64,000 nucleotides of DNA, taken from contig CAYWUI010000010.1 of NCBI GenBank assembly GCA_964461435.1, positions 1 to 64,000 of the forward strand, given 5' to 3'. Shown here in pieces: positions 28,168 through 37,254 of the stretch (position 1 is its first letter; the number at the start of each line of letters is the position of its first letter). The notes beneath the pieces were generated by a model, which made no database searches, was not told the origin of the DNA, and worked only from the letters and a program-made list of their open reading frames with translations. The stretch is from G020354785 sp964461435 (GTDB lineage: Bacteria > Bacteroidota > Bacteroidia > Bacteroidales > UBA10428). Made by a program: the position numbers and the translations under genes.

Positions 28168-28935
28168 ATGAAAGAAAAGCTAGCTTCTATTGAGAGATTA
28201 TTAAACATAATGGATGAACTGCGTGCCAAATGCCCCTGGGATAAAAAGCAGACTTTTGAGAGCCTGAGGAACCTGACAATTGAAGAAACATACGAACTGG
28301 CTGATGCTATTCTTGAAGATGACAGGGAAGCTATAAAGAAAGAACTGGGCGATTTATTTCTGCACCTCGTATTCTATGCAAAAATCGGATCCGAAACAAA
28401 TGATTTTAACATTAAGGATATAGCTGATTCAATATCGGAAAAATTAATTTTCAGGCATCCCCATGTTTTTGGGGATACAGATGTTAAGAATAATCCCGAG
28501 ATTGTCAAGAAGAACTGGGAAGAGCTGAAAATAAAGGAAGGAAATCACTCGGTGCTGGAGGGCGTTCCAAAATCATTGCCTGCTATGATAAAAGCAAACA
28601 GGATACAAGAGAAAGTAAAGGCAGTAGGATTCGACTGGGAAGAAAAAAGCCAGATATGGGACAAGGTAGCTGAAGAGCTTGGTGAACTGAAGTCTGAGAT
28701 AGACAGGAGGGATAAAGAGAAGACAGAAAGCGAGTTCGGGGATCTGTTTTTTTCGCTTATCAATGCAGCGCGCCTTTATGATATAGATCCTGAGACAGCC
28801 CTTGAAAAGACCAACAGGGAATTTATCAGAAGGTTCAACTACCTCGAAGAAAAGACCTCTGAAAGTGGCAGGAAATTAAAAGACATGACCCTTGACGAGA
28901 TGAATGCAATCTGGGAAGAGGCGAAGGAGGTGTGA
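28168..28935 (+). CDS. mazG: nucleoside triphosphate pyrophosphohydrolase
   Basis: 255 residues with two MazG repeats, as in the E. coli enzyme. It hydrolyses (d)NTPs to NMP and pyrophosphate. The first repeat has RAKCPWDKKQTFESLRNLTIEETYEL with the metal-binding EExxE-type segment and KELGDLFLHLVFYA. The second has VAEELGELKSEI and ESEFGDLFFSLINAARL. It is cotranscribed with the DUF62 gene. A hairpin terminator follows, shared with the convergent DUF362 gene. Confidence 0.95.
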   Translation: MKEKLASIERLLNIMDELRAKCPWDKKQTFESLRNLTIEETYELADAILEDDREAIKKELGDLFLHLVFYAKIGSETNDFNIKDIADSISEKLIFRHPHVFGDTDVKNNPEIVKKNWEELKIKEGNHSVLEGVPKSLPAMIKANRIQEKVKAVGFDWEEKSQIWDKVAEELGELKSEIDRRDKEKTESEFGDLFFSLINAARLYDIDPETALEKTNREFIRRFNYLEEKTSESGRKLKDMTLDEMNAIWEEAKEV

Positions 28936-28950
28936 TGGCAAATTGAAAAA

Positions 28951-28985
28951 ATTAAAGGCTGCCTGTTCAGGCAGCCTCTCCTTAA
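28951..28985. terminator. bidirectional terminator, mazG/DUF362
   Basis: The inverted repeat AGGCTGCCT at 28956-28964 pairs with AGGCAGCCT at 28969-28977 around a GTTC loop. The T-rich tract is on the minus-strand side (TTTAATTTTTTC), so it mainly ends the DUF362 transcript. It sits between two convergent genes. Confidence 0.75.
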
Positions 28986-29006
28986 TATAAGTTTAGTTAA
29001 TCTTTA

Positions 29007-30866
29007 TTATTCAACTACCAGTTTCTCCATATCGGTATTACCATTTATTTTAACCTTAACCAGGTATGTTCCTGCCGTAAATGCGGAATATGGAATTTCT
29101 ACCCTTTTATTATTTGTCCTCAAATTATATACCTGGCTGCCCCTGATATCGGTTATAGTAATTTCTGATACCGCATTTCCCGTGTTATTTATTTCAACAG
29201 TCAGATTATTGCTTTTTAAAGGATTGGGATAGATATTCAGTATGGCAGGCGGATTAATTTTTTTAACATCTATTGCAACAGGATCATCAGGGGATGAAGC
29301 TGTGACTTTAACCAGTTCAATACCGTCACCTGTTCCTAGATTCCTTGTATATTGCTTGTCATCAGCATTATTCCAGTGTTCATATACCCCAAGGCTGCCA
29401 ATGGGGGAGCCGTCGCCTTCGGGATCGTAAGTTATTGTGACCGGCCACAGGGTAGGATCCGCTGCCTGGCGCATATAATCGTCAGTACCTGAAATATACG
29501 GATAATTTTCCTCCTTATAGGTGTATTCCTTAAGCAGGAAGTCATAGCATACCGATTCTATAGCTACTGCATCCTGCGACAGCAGGAGTGAAGATGTAAA
29601 GTTGCCGTTGAATGGTGACATTTCCCATTTTTCTACCCATCCTTCCCAGTTTTTGCCAGACCATATTCCGTCCACAAGGTAAAGAACAGTGTTGCCTCCC
29701 AGGTATTTGTGACCCATATAGTCAACAAGGTGCCTGTATTTGCCCGAGCCCTGATTATTAGCAGGCAAACTGTAATGCATGTGATAAGCAGATTGGGATG
29801 TGTTATCGTCATTGCCTTCCTGCATGATTGATCCCTGGTGGTTCTTAGCAGCAATAGTAATACCACCCTCATTATGAGTCTTAAGGCATGGAAGATTTAT
29901 AAAATAAGCAGCATCGAGGTAAGCTTGTGGCAAGGTAGATGTGTATACTCCGTCACTGAATACAAGTTCCTGGTTGGCTGACTGTACCGTTGCCACCCTT
30001 CCGTTTGCACCCAGGTCATCCATATAATTAACATCAGCAAATTCAGGATGCAAAATATCCCAGTAAACATCATGAAACCTTCTGTAAGGATCGCCGACAG
30101 TGATGTCCGATTGAGCAACACCAACATCATTTACCAGCTGCCTGAGCAACGCAAGAATTACCTGCGGTGTGGCATCCATTTGGTTAAGCCTCGATTGTTT
30201 TTCAGTATTATTCTTAAAACCACCATAGCTGGAAGTTGTAAGATTTATTTTTACACATATTTTTTCACCGGCGGTATATCCTGTCTCGCCTTTACTGTGA
30301 TTCTGGTTAAAATATTTAAACAAAACATCCCATGCGGCATTAACGGTCGTCTGGTTAGTCAGGTATTTGACAGCTTTGGCGAGCATATTATCGACAACTG
30401 CCTGATCAGTGTTCTCGAACCAGTAATCGCCTTCGACATTTTCACATGTCTCATCGGTGGCAGCATAATCCCATACCCATACCACACGGCCCGGGAATAT
30501 TCCTTTTGCTATTCCTATAGGTTCGTTTGCTGCAAAAGCATTTTCTGAAACGAGCACCATTGCGCCTGTTTTTCCCGGAACAGTAAGAACTGAAAATGAA
30601 ATTGCCAGTACTGCTGCTACCAGGAAAGAAAAGGCTATCATGTATTTTGCCTTAAGCAGGCTGCTTTTAAACTTCCTGAATGCGAAAACGGACCCCGTTA
30701 AAGATAACAGATAAATTATAAAACTTGCCATTACGGGTGCCGCAGCTTTCATACATGGATATGTTGCCCGGCTGGGCTTGGGTATGACCCTTACCAGGAA
30801 CCAGATTGTCGATACGATCCCAGGTATATAAAATAGAATTTTTGCAGGTACTTTCTTTTTTCTCAA
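29007..30866 (-). CDS. DUF362 protein with T9SS sorting domain
   Basis: 619 residues. The N-terminal ~105 residues contain three hydrophobic segments (about 10-26, 45-62, 78-96). Then comes a large extracytoplasmic DUF362 domain (KICVKINLTTS, QVILALLRQLVNDVGVAQSDITVGDP, FINLPCLKTHNEGGITIAAKNHQGS). Residues about 540-619 are a type A T9SS C-terminal sorting domain (NIYPNPLKSNNLTVEINN, VSEITITDIRGSQVYN, GTYLVKVKINGNTDMEKLVV). DUF362 domains occur with ferredoxins elsewhere, and the function is unknown. Three membrane helices ahead of a T9SS cargo domain is odd: either the first two belong to a mis-chosen start or the cargo is processed from a membrane precursor. Confidence 0.8.
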   Translation of the reverse strand: MRKKKVPAKILFYIPGIVSTIWFLVRVIPKPSRATYPCMKAAAPVMASFIIYLLSLTGSVFAFRKFKSSLLKAKYMIAFSFLVAAVLAISFSVLTVPGKTGAMVLVSENAFAANEPIGIAKGIFPGRVVWVWDYAATDETCENVEGDYWFENTDQAVVDNMLAKAVKYLTNQTTVNAAWDVLFKYFNQNHSKGETGYTAGEKICVKINLTTSSYGGFKNNTEKQSRLNQMDATPQVILALLRQLVNDVGVAQSDITVGDPYRRFHDVYWDILHPEFADVNYMDDLGANGRVATVQSANQELVFSDGVYTSTLPQAYLDAAYFINLPCLKTHNEGGITIAAKNHQGSIMQEGNDDNTSQSAYHMHYSLPANNQGSGKYRHLVDYMGHKYLGGNTVLYLVDGIWSGKNWEGWVEKWEMSPFNGNFTSSLLLSQDAVAIESVCYDFLLKEYTYKEENYPYISGTDDYMRQAADPTLWPVTITYDPEGDGSPIGSLGVYEHWNNADDKQYTRNLGTGDGIELVKVTASSPDDPVAIDVKKINPPAILNIYPNPLKSNNLTVEINNTGNAVSEITITDIRGSQVYNLRTNNKRVEIPYSAFTAGTYLVKVKINGNTDMEKLVVE

Positions 30867-31077
30867 AGGCTGTCTGATTTATTCAATACGGGTATGAAAT
30901 TTATCCTGCTGCATCTTTTTTGATTTTAATTATAAAATTGACATACCATAGTAACAAATATACTCATTATTCCAATAATGCATCGGAACAGATATTTTTT
31001 TAACAAAAAGAATGGATTTGGCAGTAAAGAAATATGTGTTGAAAATAATAGCAATGAATAAAATAGGGCGCAGTTAT

Positions 31078-32313
31078 TTAATTCTGCTTTGTCCTTACTA
31101 TTGTCTTTTCATTGATCCAGCAACCTACCAGGTATTCCTGTCCGTCAACATAACCGTGAAAAAATGTTTCTTCTTTCAAGGGGAAGTGGTCTGAATACCT
31201 GTTAATAAGTTTCTCAGCTTTCTGTGAAATACTGGGATCAGTATACATTGCCTTCTGATATTTATCAACGGCCGCCCAATAAACAGCCCGTTGTTCAAAT
31301 TCAGATTCGCTGCATTCTTTNNNNNNNNNNNNNNNNNNNNNNNNNNNNNNNNNNNNNNNNNNNNNNNNNNNNNNNNNNNNNNNNNNNNNNNNNNNNNNNN
31401 NNNNNNNNNNNNNNNNNNNNGTATGATACAACGGGGCAATTTTTTTTGCAAGGCATGCCGAAGGCTCAATATTGAACAATTTGACCAGGATATCCAGATA
31501 TAAATCTGATTCCGTACAATTATTCTTTTCAAGGATATTTGATATGTTTTTCAGCAGATCAGTATCTTCAGGTCCGCTCTTAAATTTAGGCAAAAATATG
31601 CTTACCAGTGTTTCACAATCTGCAGCTCCGCAGGCAGTGAAAATTTTTTCAACATATTCTATAGCCATTTCAGTTTTTTCGCTTCTTTCTGAAGAGTATA
31701 ACCTTTCGTTAAGGTAATCAATAACTTTTATATAGTTTTGTATTACTTCATCTTCACATATAACTTTATCTTTATAAAGGGCACTTACGGCCTGCATTAA
31801 TGTAATGGCAACACCTTCTTCAGCACGCGATTTCATAATATCAAGCGACTTTTTCAGATAACTGTATCCGGTTTTCATATCCGAAGGGCGGTATTTTAGT
31901 AAATCAACACCTTTCCAGCCCAGGACATAACCTTCCTGTCCGAAATACTGGATTCTCTGATCATAGAGAATCATTAAGGTGTCAATATATTTATTCATTA
32001 ATTCTTCATTTGCTGTATTTTCTATTCTGTACTTCAGTATCTTTGCACCCATAATATAAATATTATTGCTTGCTGCCGGACAGTTATGAAAACAATATCT
32101 CCAGGAGGCATATGCATAATCGGGCATATTCACCTTTACGTACGAACTCATATTGGATAAATTCTTGGCACATTCTGTCCTTGAAATGCTGTCAGGGCCA
32201 TATTTGGGATTTTCGTAATATTCTAATTTCTGGGCATGATTGACAATACTTGCAGTGAAAAGAATAAACATAAACAGCAATAACTTTATACTTTTTATAT
32301 TAATGATCCACAT
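31078..32313 (-). CDS. TPR-like secreted protein interrupted by N gap
   Basis: About 411 residues including a 100-N gap at 31321-31420. A signal peptide (SIKLLLFMFILFTASIVNHAQ) precedes helical repeats of TPR type. The C terminus WAAVDKYQKAMYTDPSISQK followed by FFHGYVDGQEYLVGCWINE is a hallmark ending of a Bacteroidota TPR family, which shows that the two sides of the gap belong to one gene. The gap length is a placeholder, so the true length is uncertain. Such proteins are periplasmic or outer-membrane associated; the role is unknown. Confidence 0.75.
   Translation of the reverse strand: MWIINIKSIKLLLFMFILFTASIVNHAQKLEYYENPKYGPDSISRTECAKNLSNMSSYVKVNMPDYAYASWRYCFHNCPAASNNIYIMGAKILKYRIENTANEELMNKYIDTLMILYDQRIQYFGQEGYVLGWKGVDLLKYRPSDMKTGYSYLKKSLDIMKSRAEEGVAITLMQAVSALYKDKVICEDEVIQNYIKVIDYLNERLYSSERSEKTEMAIEYVEKIFTACGAADCETLVSIFLPKFKSGPEDTDLLKNISNILEKNNCTESDLYLDILVKLFNIEPSACLAKKIAPLYHXXXXXXXXXXXXXXXXXXXXXXXXXXXXXXXXXXKECSESEFEQRAVYWAAVDKYQKAMYTDPSISQKAEKLINRYSDHFPLKEETFFHGYVDGQEYLVGCWINEKTIVRTKQN
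31321..31420. other. assembly gap (100 N) inside a gene
   Basis: A run of exactly 100 N with no visible shared sequence at the two edges. It is a scaffolding placeholder of unknown true length inside the TPR protein gene. Confidence 0.95.
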
Positions 32314-32544
32314 ACTTTAACTATTTGTTAATAAAACACAAATTCAACTTTTTTGGTTTGAAACTGCGAAAATAACATATCATTAAAAATATTACAAACT
32401 TTAGGCCAATACTAATAAAAAATCTTAATAATTCTTTAATAAATACTTGTTAAACTTAGTATACTATAATCTTAATTTAGTATATCTTTAGCACTTTGCA
32501 AACCACGATTTACCATATTTAATCTTTTAATAACTGATGATTAT

Positions 32545-32898
32545 ATGAGTTCAGACAAAAAGTATGATTTAAGTTTTTTAAATAAATTATCAAATGCCGA
32601 TGAGAATTTCATTAAGGATATGATACTGACTTTTAAACGGACTTCGCCTAAAATAGTTATAAAAATGGAAAAATATCTGAAGGATAATAATTATAAGGCA
32701 TTGGGGAATGAAGCTCACAGGCTTATTCCGGGAGTTTCATTCCTCGGAGCCAAAAAGATTGAAAAAGACCTGGCAAAAATTGAAAAATATGTAAATGAAA
32801 ATATAAAACTTGATGAAATACCGTCATTACTTAAAAATGTAAAAAGAAGCATAACCGGATTAATTGCTCAGTTTGATATTGATTATAACTTTCTGTAA
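32545..32898 (+). CDS. Hpt-domain phosphotransfer protein
   Basis: 117 residues forming one histidine phosphotransfer domain of five helices. The phosphorylated His is in NEAHRLIPGVSFLGAKKIEKDL; the usual AH-x-L-K-G has Ile-Pro-Gly after HRL, a small departure. It would relay phosphate between a hybrid kinase and a receiver protein. No hybrid kinase is in the window, but three stand-alone or orphan receiver proteins are (10.4, 22.8 and 51.8 kb). A two-way terminator follows. Confidence 0.82.
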   Translation: MSSDKKYDLSFLNKLSNADENFIKDMILTFKRTSPKIVIKMEKYLKDNNYKALGNEAHRLIPGVSFLGAKKIEKDLAKIEKYVNENIKLDEIPSLLKNVKRSITGLIAQFDIDYNFL

Positions 32899-32928
32899 TC
32901 ATTATGTATATTGCGATGTTCAATAAAT

Positions 32929-32958
32929 AAAAAAGCAGGTATGAACACCTGCTTTTTT
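32929..32958. terminator. bidirectional terminator, Hpt/RRM
   Basis: AAAAGCAGGT at 32931-32940 pairs with ACCTGCTTTT at 32947-32956 around loop ATGAAC, with T-runs on both strands, between two convergent genes. Confidence 0.9.
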
Positions 32959-32984
32959 ATTATCTTGTAATGAAACATTAATAA

Positions 32985-33257
32985 TTACTTATTATATCGC
33001 GATCGTGCATTTTTATTCTTTGGTTCTGATTTTTTTACAACAATAGTATTTCCGTTTAGCTCAGTATCGTTTAACTGATTAATTGCTTCATTAGCTTCCT
33101 CTTCATTAGGCATTTCAACAAATCCATATCCCTTGGATCTACCCGTTTGATAGTCGATAATTACTTTGGCTGATGTAACTTCACCAAATTTTTTAAAAGT
33201 TTCCTTGAGATCATCACTTGTGGTCTCATGATTTAATTTTGCAACAAAAATATCCAT
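32985..33257 (-). CDS. RRM RNA-binding protein
   Basis: 90 residues forming one RNA recognition motif. RNP2 is MDIFVAKL and RNP1 is SKGYGFVEM (aromatic Y and F contacting RNA), with NEEEANEAINQLNDTELNG forming the second helix and strand. A short basic tail (KKSEPKNKNARSRYNK) follows. Bacteroidota lacking Hfq use small RRM proteins as RNA binders; one of them, RbpB of Bacteroides, has been reported to bind a family of paralogous small RNAs (recalled knowledge). It is transcribed alone, with a candidate -7 box (TAGATTTG, 33426-33433 on the minus strand) beyond the assembly gap. Confidence 0.93.
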   Translation of the reverse strand: MDIFVAKLNHETTSDDLKETFKKFGEVTSAKVIIDYQTGRSKGYGFVEMPNEEEANEAINQLNDTELNGNTIVVKKSEPKNKNARSRYNK

Positions 33258-33619
33258 AAAAAAAGTTTTAAAAATTATAAAAATTTAATTCAGAAAAAGA
33301 NNNNNNNNNNNNNNNNNNNNNNNNNNNNNNNNNNNNNNNNNNNNNNNNNNNNNNNNNNNNNNNNNNNNNNNNNNNNNNNNNNNNNNNNNNNNNNNNNNNN
33401 TCAGAAAAAGAATTTCATTTTTATGCAAATCTAATTTTAATTTTTAATTAAAAAAAATTTTTTAATTCATACAAAGTTCTGATAAATGTTAAAATTATTT
33501 GTTGCGGATTCATTAGCTATAAGACGCAAAATGTCCTGTTTTATATTAATAATATATTATATGCTGACATGACCTTTTTATTTTTATATATTTGAAAATC
33601 TAAACAAACGATTCATGCT
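33258..33619. other. intergenic with N gap between RRM and rubredoxin genes
   Basis: Divergent promoter region. It holds a 100-N gap at 33301-33400 flanked on both sides by the same 11 bases (TCAGAAAAAGA), so the gap may be artificial. It also has a minus-strand -7 box at 33426-33433 and the rubredoxin -7 box. Nothing else is seen in the AT-rich remainder. Confidence 0.6.
33587..33594 (+). promoter_or_regulatory. -7 box of rubredoxin gene
   Basis: TATATTTG matches TAnnTTTG exactly, 25 bases upstream of the rubredoxin ATG. The -33 box is weak. Confidence 0.4.
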
Positions 33620-33784
33620 ATGAAGAAATATAAATGTACGGTTTGCGGGTATATTTATGATCCTGAAGATGGGGATCCTGATGGAGGGATATCTCCAGGG
33701 ACCCCGTTTGAAGAAATTCCTCATGACTGGGTTTGCCCTGTTTGCGGAGCTACAAAGGATGATTTTGAAGAGCTGGAATTATAA
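33620..33784 (+). CDS. rubredoxin
   Basis: A 54-residue single-iron electron carrier. The four iron-binding cysteines lie in the classic pattern C-x2-C near residues 6-9 (KCTVCGYIYDPEDGDPDGGI) and C-x2-C at residues 39-42 (WVCPVCGATKDDFE), with the conserved aromatic residues around the core. The length is typical. Rubredoxins serve oxygen and peroxide detoxification and other low-potential reactions in anaerobes. It is convergent with pepD; no redox partner gene adjoins it. Confidence 0.96.
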   Translation: MKKYKCTVCGYIYDPEDGDPDGGISPGTPFEEIPHDWVCPVCGATKDDFEELEL

Positions 33785-33811
33785 TAATTAATGTACTTTT
33801 TTACTTTAAAA

Positions 33812-35290
33812 TTATTGAGGTTTTTCCTTCGGGATATTCTCAAGCATATCAACTAGCAAATCCCAGAATTTCTTTGTTGATTTGATATTTACCCTTTCAT
33901 CCGGTGAATGGGCTCCTTTTATAGTAGGTCCGAATGATATTATATCCAGATCTTTATATTTGGCAAGAAACAGGCCGCATTCAAGACCGGCATGTATTGC
34001 CTTGACTTTAGCATTGGTGCCGAATAGTTTTTTATATGACTTTTTCGTGATTTGCAGTATTTCTGATTTTAAGTTAGGATTCCAGCCAGGATAGCCGTTT
34101 TTTTGTTCAACTTTAGCGTTAACCATATCAAATACGCTTCGCACTGCATTGGCTATGTTATCTTTTGATGACTCCAGCGAGCTTCTCTGGCTTGTGGTTA
34201 TTATAATATCATCCTTGCCATCGAATTTAACAGAAGCCAGGTTTGTTGAGGTTTCCACCAGTCCCTTCATGGTTTTACTCATAGCTATTACTCCATTGGG
34301 GCATGCATAAAGGGAGTTAAGCAGTCTTTTTTGCACCTTCTTTTTAAGAACACACCGGGTAATTTTTTCTGATGTCAGTAATATTTTGAGATTGGGTTCG
34401 GTAATCATAAGTTCATTTTTTATGGCAATAGCAAACTGGTTAAGATGTTCCTTTAGCATTAGTTCATTTTTCTTAGGTATTGCTATAATCACATACGCTT
34501 CTCTGGGAATTGCATTTGGCAGATTACCTCCTTCGAATTTTACTATATTTATTTTTAGCTTCTTTGGGGCGGTCCAGAGAAAGCGATTTAAAATTTTTAT
34601 TGAATTTCCTCTTTCTTTATCTATGTCACCACCTGAATGCCCCCCCATAAGTCCGTTTATTGCAATTTTATATGAAACATAATCCGCAGGTATTTTCTTG
34701 GTTTTAATTCTTAACCTGGCAATGGTATTTATTCCTCCTGCCGAGCCAATAAACAACTCACCCTCATCTTCAGAATCGAGGTTAACTAAAATCTTACTGT
34801 TAAAAAACTGCGGCTGCACGTTAAAAGCACCTTTAAGTCCCATTTCCTCATCAACTGTAAATAAACATTCCAGAGGCCCGTGCTTAATGTCTTTATTCTC
34901 CAGAATTGCCAGCTGGGCGGCAATACCTATACCATTATCGGCGCCCAGTGTCGTACCGTCAGCTTTCATCCATTCACCGTCAATAATGGTTTTTATGGGA
35001 TCGGCATCGAAATCGTGCTGTTTTGTACTGTTTTTTTCACATACCATATCTACATGACTTTGTAAACATACCATCTTTGCCTTTTCAAGAGCCGGGTGGG
35101 CAGGCTTACTAATTAAAACATTACCTGCAAGGTCCTTCTTTGCTGCTAACAGGTGTTTTTTCCCGAACTCTATCAGGTAACTGATAATTTTTTCCTCTTT
35201 TCCCGATGGACGCGGGATCTGGCAAATCTCATCAAAATATTTCCAGACAGCTTTTGGTTCCATGTTTTTCATGCTTTTCATAACTTCCAA
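33812..35290 (-). CDS. pepD: aminoacyl-histidine dipeptidase
   Basis: 492 residues, M20C metallopeptidase that hydrolyses dipeptides including Xaa-His in the cytoplasm. Metal-binding and catalytic segments: CLQSHVDMVCEKN, TTLGADNGIGIAAQLA, FTVDEEMGLKGAF, LVNLDSEDEGELFIG and, near the C terminus, IHAGLECGLF with GPTIKGAHSPDERV. The extra dimerisation insert expected for PepD is present between about residues 195 and 400. The start may be ATG 35290 or one of two close in-frame ATGs. Monocistronic. Confidence 0.94.
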   Translation of the reverse strand: MEVMKSMKNMEPKAVWKYFDEICQIPRPSGKEEKIISYLIEFGKKHLLAAKKDLAGNVLISKPAHPALEKAKMVCLQSHVDMVCEKNSTKQHDFDADPIKTIIDGEWMKADGTTLGADNGIGIAAQLAILENKDIKHGPLECLFTVDEEMGLKGAFNVQPQFFNSKILVNLDSEDEGELFIGSAGGINTIARLRIKTKKIPADYVSYKIAINGLMGGHSGGDIDKERGNSIKILNRFLWTAPKKLKINIVKFEGGNLPNAIPREAYVIIAIPKKNELMLKEHLNQFAIAIKNELMITEPNLKILLTSEKITRCVLKKKVQKRLLNSLYACPNGVIAMSKTMKGLVETSTNLASVKFDGKDDIIITTSQRSSLESSKDNIANAVRSVFDMVNAKVEQKNGYPGWNPNLKSEILQITKKSYKKLFGTNAKVKAIHAGLECGLFLAKYKDLDIISFGPTIKGAHSPDERVNIKSTKKFWDLLVDMLENIPKEKPQ

Positions 35291-35464
35291 GTTTATAATT
35301 ATCCTGTTCCAACATAATGACGAATATAATTTATCTTACATTTGTAACCTAAGAATTGGCATAAAAATCTTTTTAATAATGATATTTTATTTTTTACTTT
35401 CGTCACGGTTAATAGAATATTATAGAATGTAAATATTACTTCTTTACGGAGTTTTTCGGATTAT

Positions 35465-37243
35465 ATGATAGATTTTCAGCAAATACTGGTATTTATTGTT
35501 ATACTTTTTATCCTGGTATCGCTATACCTTGAGTTATTGGGACCTGCATTTACATTTCTTATAGCCATAATAGTACTTGGAATATTTGGAGTATTAACTC
35601 CTATGGAAATGATAAGCGGACTGGCAAATGTGCAGATTGCAGTAATCATTATGCTTCTTCTTTTCGGTGATATAATCAGGAAAACATCAATAGTTGAAAA
35701 TGTATTCGACAGGTTCTTCAGGTCTGCAAAAAGTTTCAGGGGATTTCTCAGCAGGATGATGTTATTAGTGGCGACATTTTCTGCCTTTCTTAATAATACA
35801 CCCCTGGTAGCAATAATGATACCTTATGTTCACAGCTGGTGCAAACGCAATAATTATTATCCGTCAAAGTTTTTAATACCACTTTCGTATGCCGCAATAC
35901 TTGGAGGATCTGTTACTTTAATAGGTACTTCAACCAACCTTATTGTTAACGGAATGATTGAAGATAATACTATTATTCCTGACCTCAGGTCCCTGGAATT
36001 ATTTGATTTTGTTTATGTCGGTATTCCTATGGTGATAATAGGATTCTTTTATTTATTAATATTTGGCAATAAGTTTTTACCCGATAAGTCCACAATAACG
36101 GAATCATTCGGCAAACACTCGCGTCAATATATTATTGAAGCTAAAGTCAGAGCCAACTCACACCTTATTGGAAAGACGGTTAAGGAAGCCGGATTAATTG
36201 ATTTAAAAGGCCTTTACCTGGTTGAAATCATGAGAAGGTCTTTCAGTATTTCAGCAGTGTCCCCGGAAGTTATTCTTGATAGAGGAGACGTGCTGGTCTT
36301 TGCCGGCGAAACGGATAGAATAGCTGAATTGATAGAGTCAAATTCCGGACTTATATTGCCTGAAGTAGGTATGTTAATGAAAAAGAAAAAAACAGAGATT
36401 GTCGAAGTGGTGGTTTCACAGAATTCATATTTAATTAATAAATCAGTCAGGGAGACTGATTTCAGGGGTAAATATGACGCGGCAATAATAGCGGTCCATA
36501 GAAATGGCGAAAAAATTGAAGGTAAGCTGGGGAATGTAATATTAAAGGCAGGCGACGTTTTATTACTTTATACGGGTGGCGATTTTTTAAGCAGGACAAT
36601 AAATACGCGCGAATTCTATTTTATATCAAAGGTGAGGGATTTTGTGAAACTGGAGTGGTACAAAACTCTTATATTGATAGGAGGTCTTATGTTATCCATT
36701 ACTCTTTCTGCCCTGCACATCGTTCCACTATTTATGGGATTAATAATTTTGCTGATAGCCGCAATGGCGCTTGGTGTTACAAATCCGAAAGAACTTCCTC
36801 AAAGCATTGATTATAACCTTGCCCTGATAATTGTCCTTGCACTGGCCCTGGGTATCGCTATGATAAAATCGGGGACTGCAGATCTTATTGCAAATCTGCT
36901 GATAAACATATTTGTGCCGTTTGGAAAAATATGGCTATTATTTGGCATTTATTTTATTACAGCTATTCTGGCTGCCTATGTGACAAATAAAGCGGCCGTT
37001 GCCGTAATATTCCCCATAGCGCTCACGTCAGCCCGAATTCTGGATATCTCTGCCATACCCTTTGTGTTAACCGTTGCCTATGCCGCCGCAGCAAACTTTA
37101 TGACACCTATCGGTTACCAAACTAATCTCATGGTTTATGGCCCTGGCGGGTATTCATTTAAGGATTTTTTTAGAATAGGATTCCCGCTGACTATTATTTA
37201 TATGATAGTTACTGTGACAATACTGTCATTAATATATTTCTAG
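35465..37243 (+). CDS. SLC13-family permease with RCK_C domains, probable sulfate transporter
   Basis: 592 residues. Membrane segments lie on both sides of a soluble middle region (about residues 215-380) holding two TrkA-C/RCK_C domains (LIGKTVKEAGLIDLKGLYLVEI and YLINKSVRETDFRGKYDAAI). Family signatures are FLNNTPLVAIMIPYV, LIGTSTNLIVNGM and, in the second half, VTNKAAVAVIFPIALT with FMTPIGYQTNLMVYGPG. Such carriers move sulfate or dicarboxylates with sodium. cysQ follows after 11 bases, and this pairing is typical of sulfate assimilation loci, so sulfate is the favoured substrate by inference. Confidence 0.85.
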   Translation: MIDFQQILVFIVILFILVSLYLELLGPAFTFLIAIIVLGIFGVLTPMEMISGLANVQIAVIIMLLLFGDIIRKTSIVENVFDRFFRSAKSFRGFLSRMMLLVATFSAFLNNTPLVAIMIPYVHSWCKRNNYYPSKFLIPLSYAAILGGSVTLIGTSTNLIVNGMIEDNTIIPDLRSLELFDFVYVGIPMVIIGFFYLLIFGNKFLPDKSTITESFGKHSRQYIIEAKVRANSHLIGKTVKEAGLIDLKGLYLVEIMRRSFSISAVSPEVILDRGDVLVFAGETDRIAELIESNSGLILPEVGMLMKKKKTEIVEVVVSQNSYLINKSVRETDFRGKYDAAIIAVHRNGEKIEGKLGNVILKAGDVLLLYTGGDFLSRTINTREFYFISKVRDFVKLEWYKTLILIGGLMLSITLSALHIVPLFMGLIILLIAAMALGVTNPKELPQSIDYNLALIIVLALALGIAMIKSGTADLIANLLINIFVPFGKIWLLFGIYFITAILAAYVTNKAAVAVIFPIALTSARILDISAIPFVLTVAYAAAANFMTPIGYQTNLMVYGPGGYSFKDFFRIGFPLTIIYMIVTVTILSLIYF

Positions 37244-37254
37244 AATGCAAAAAA

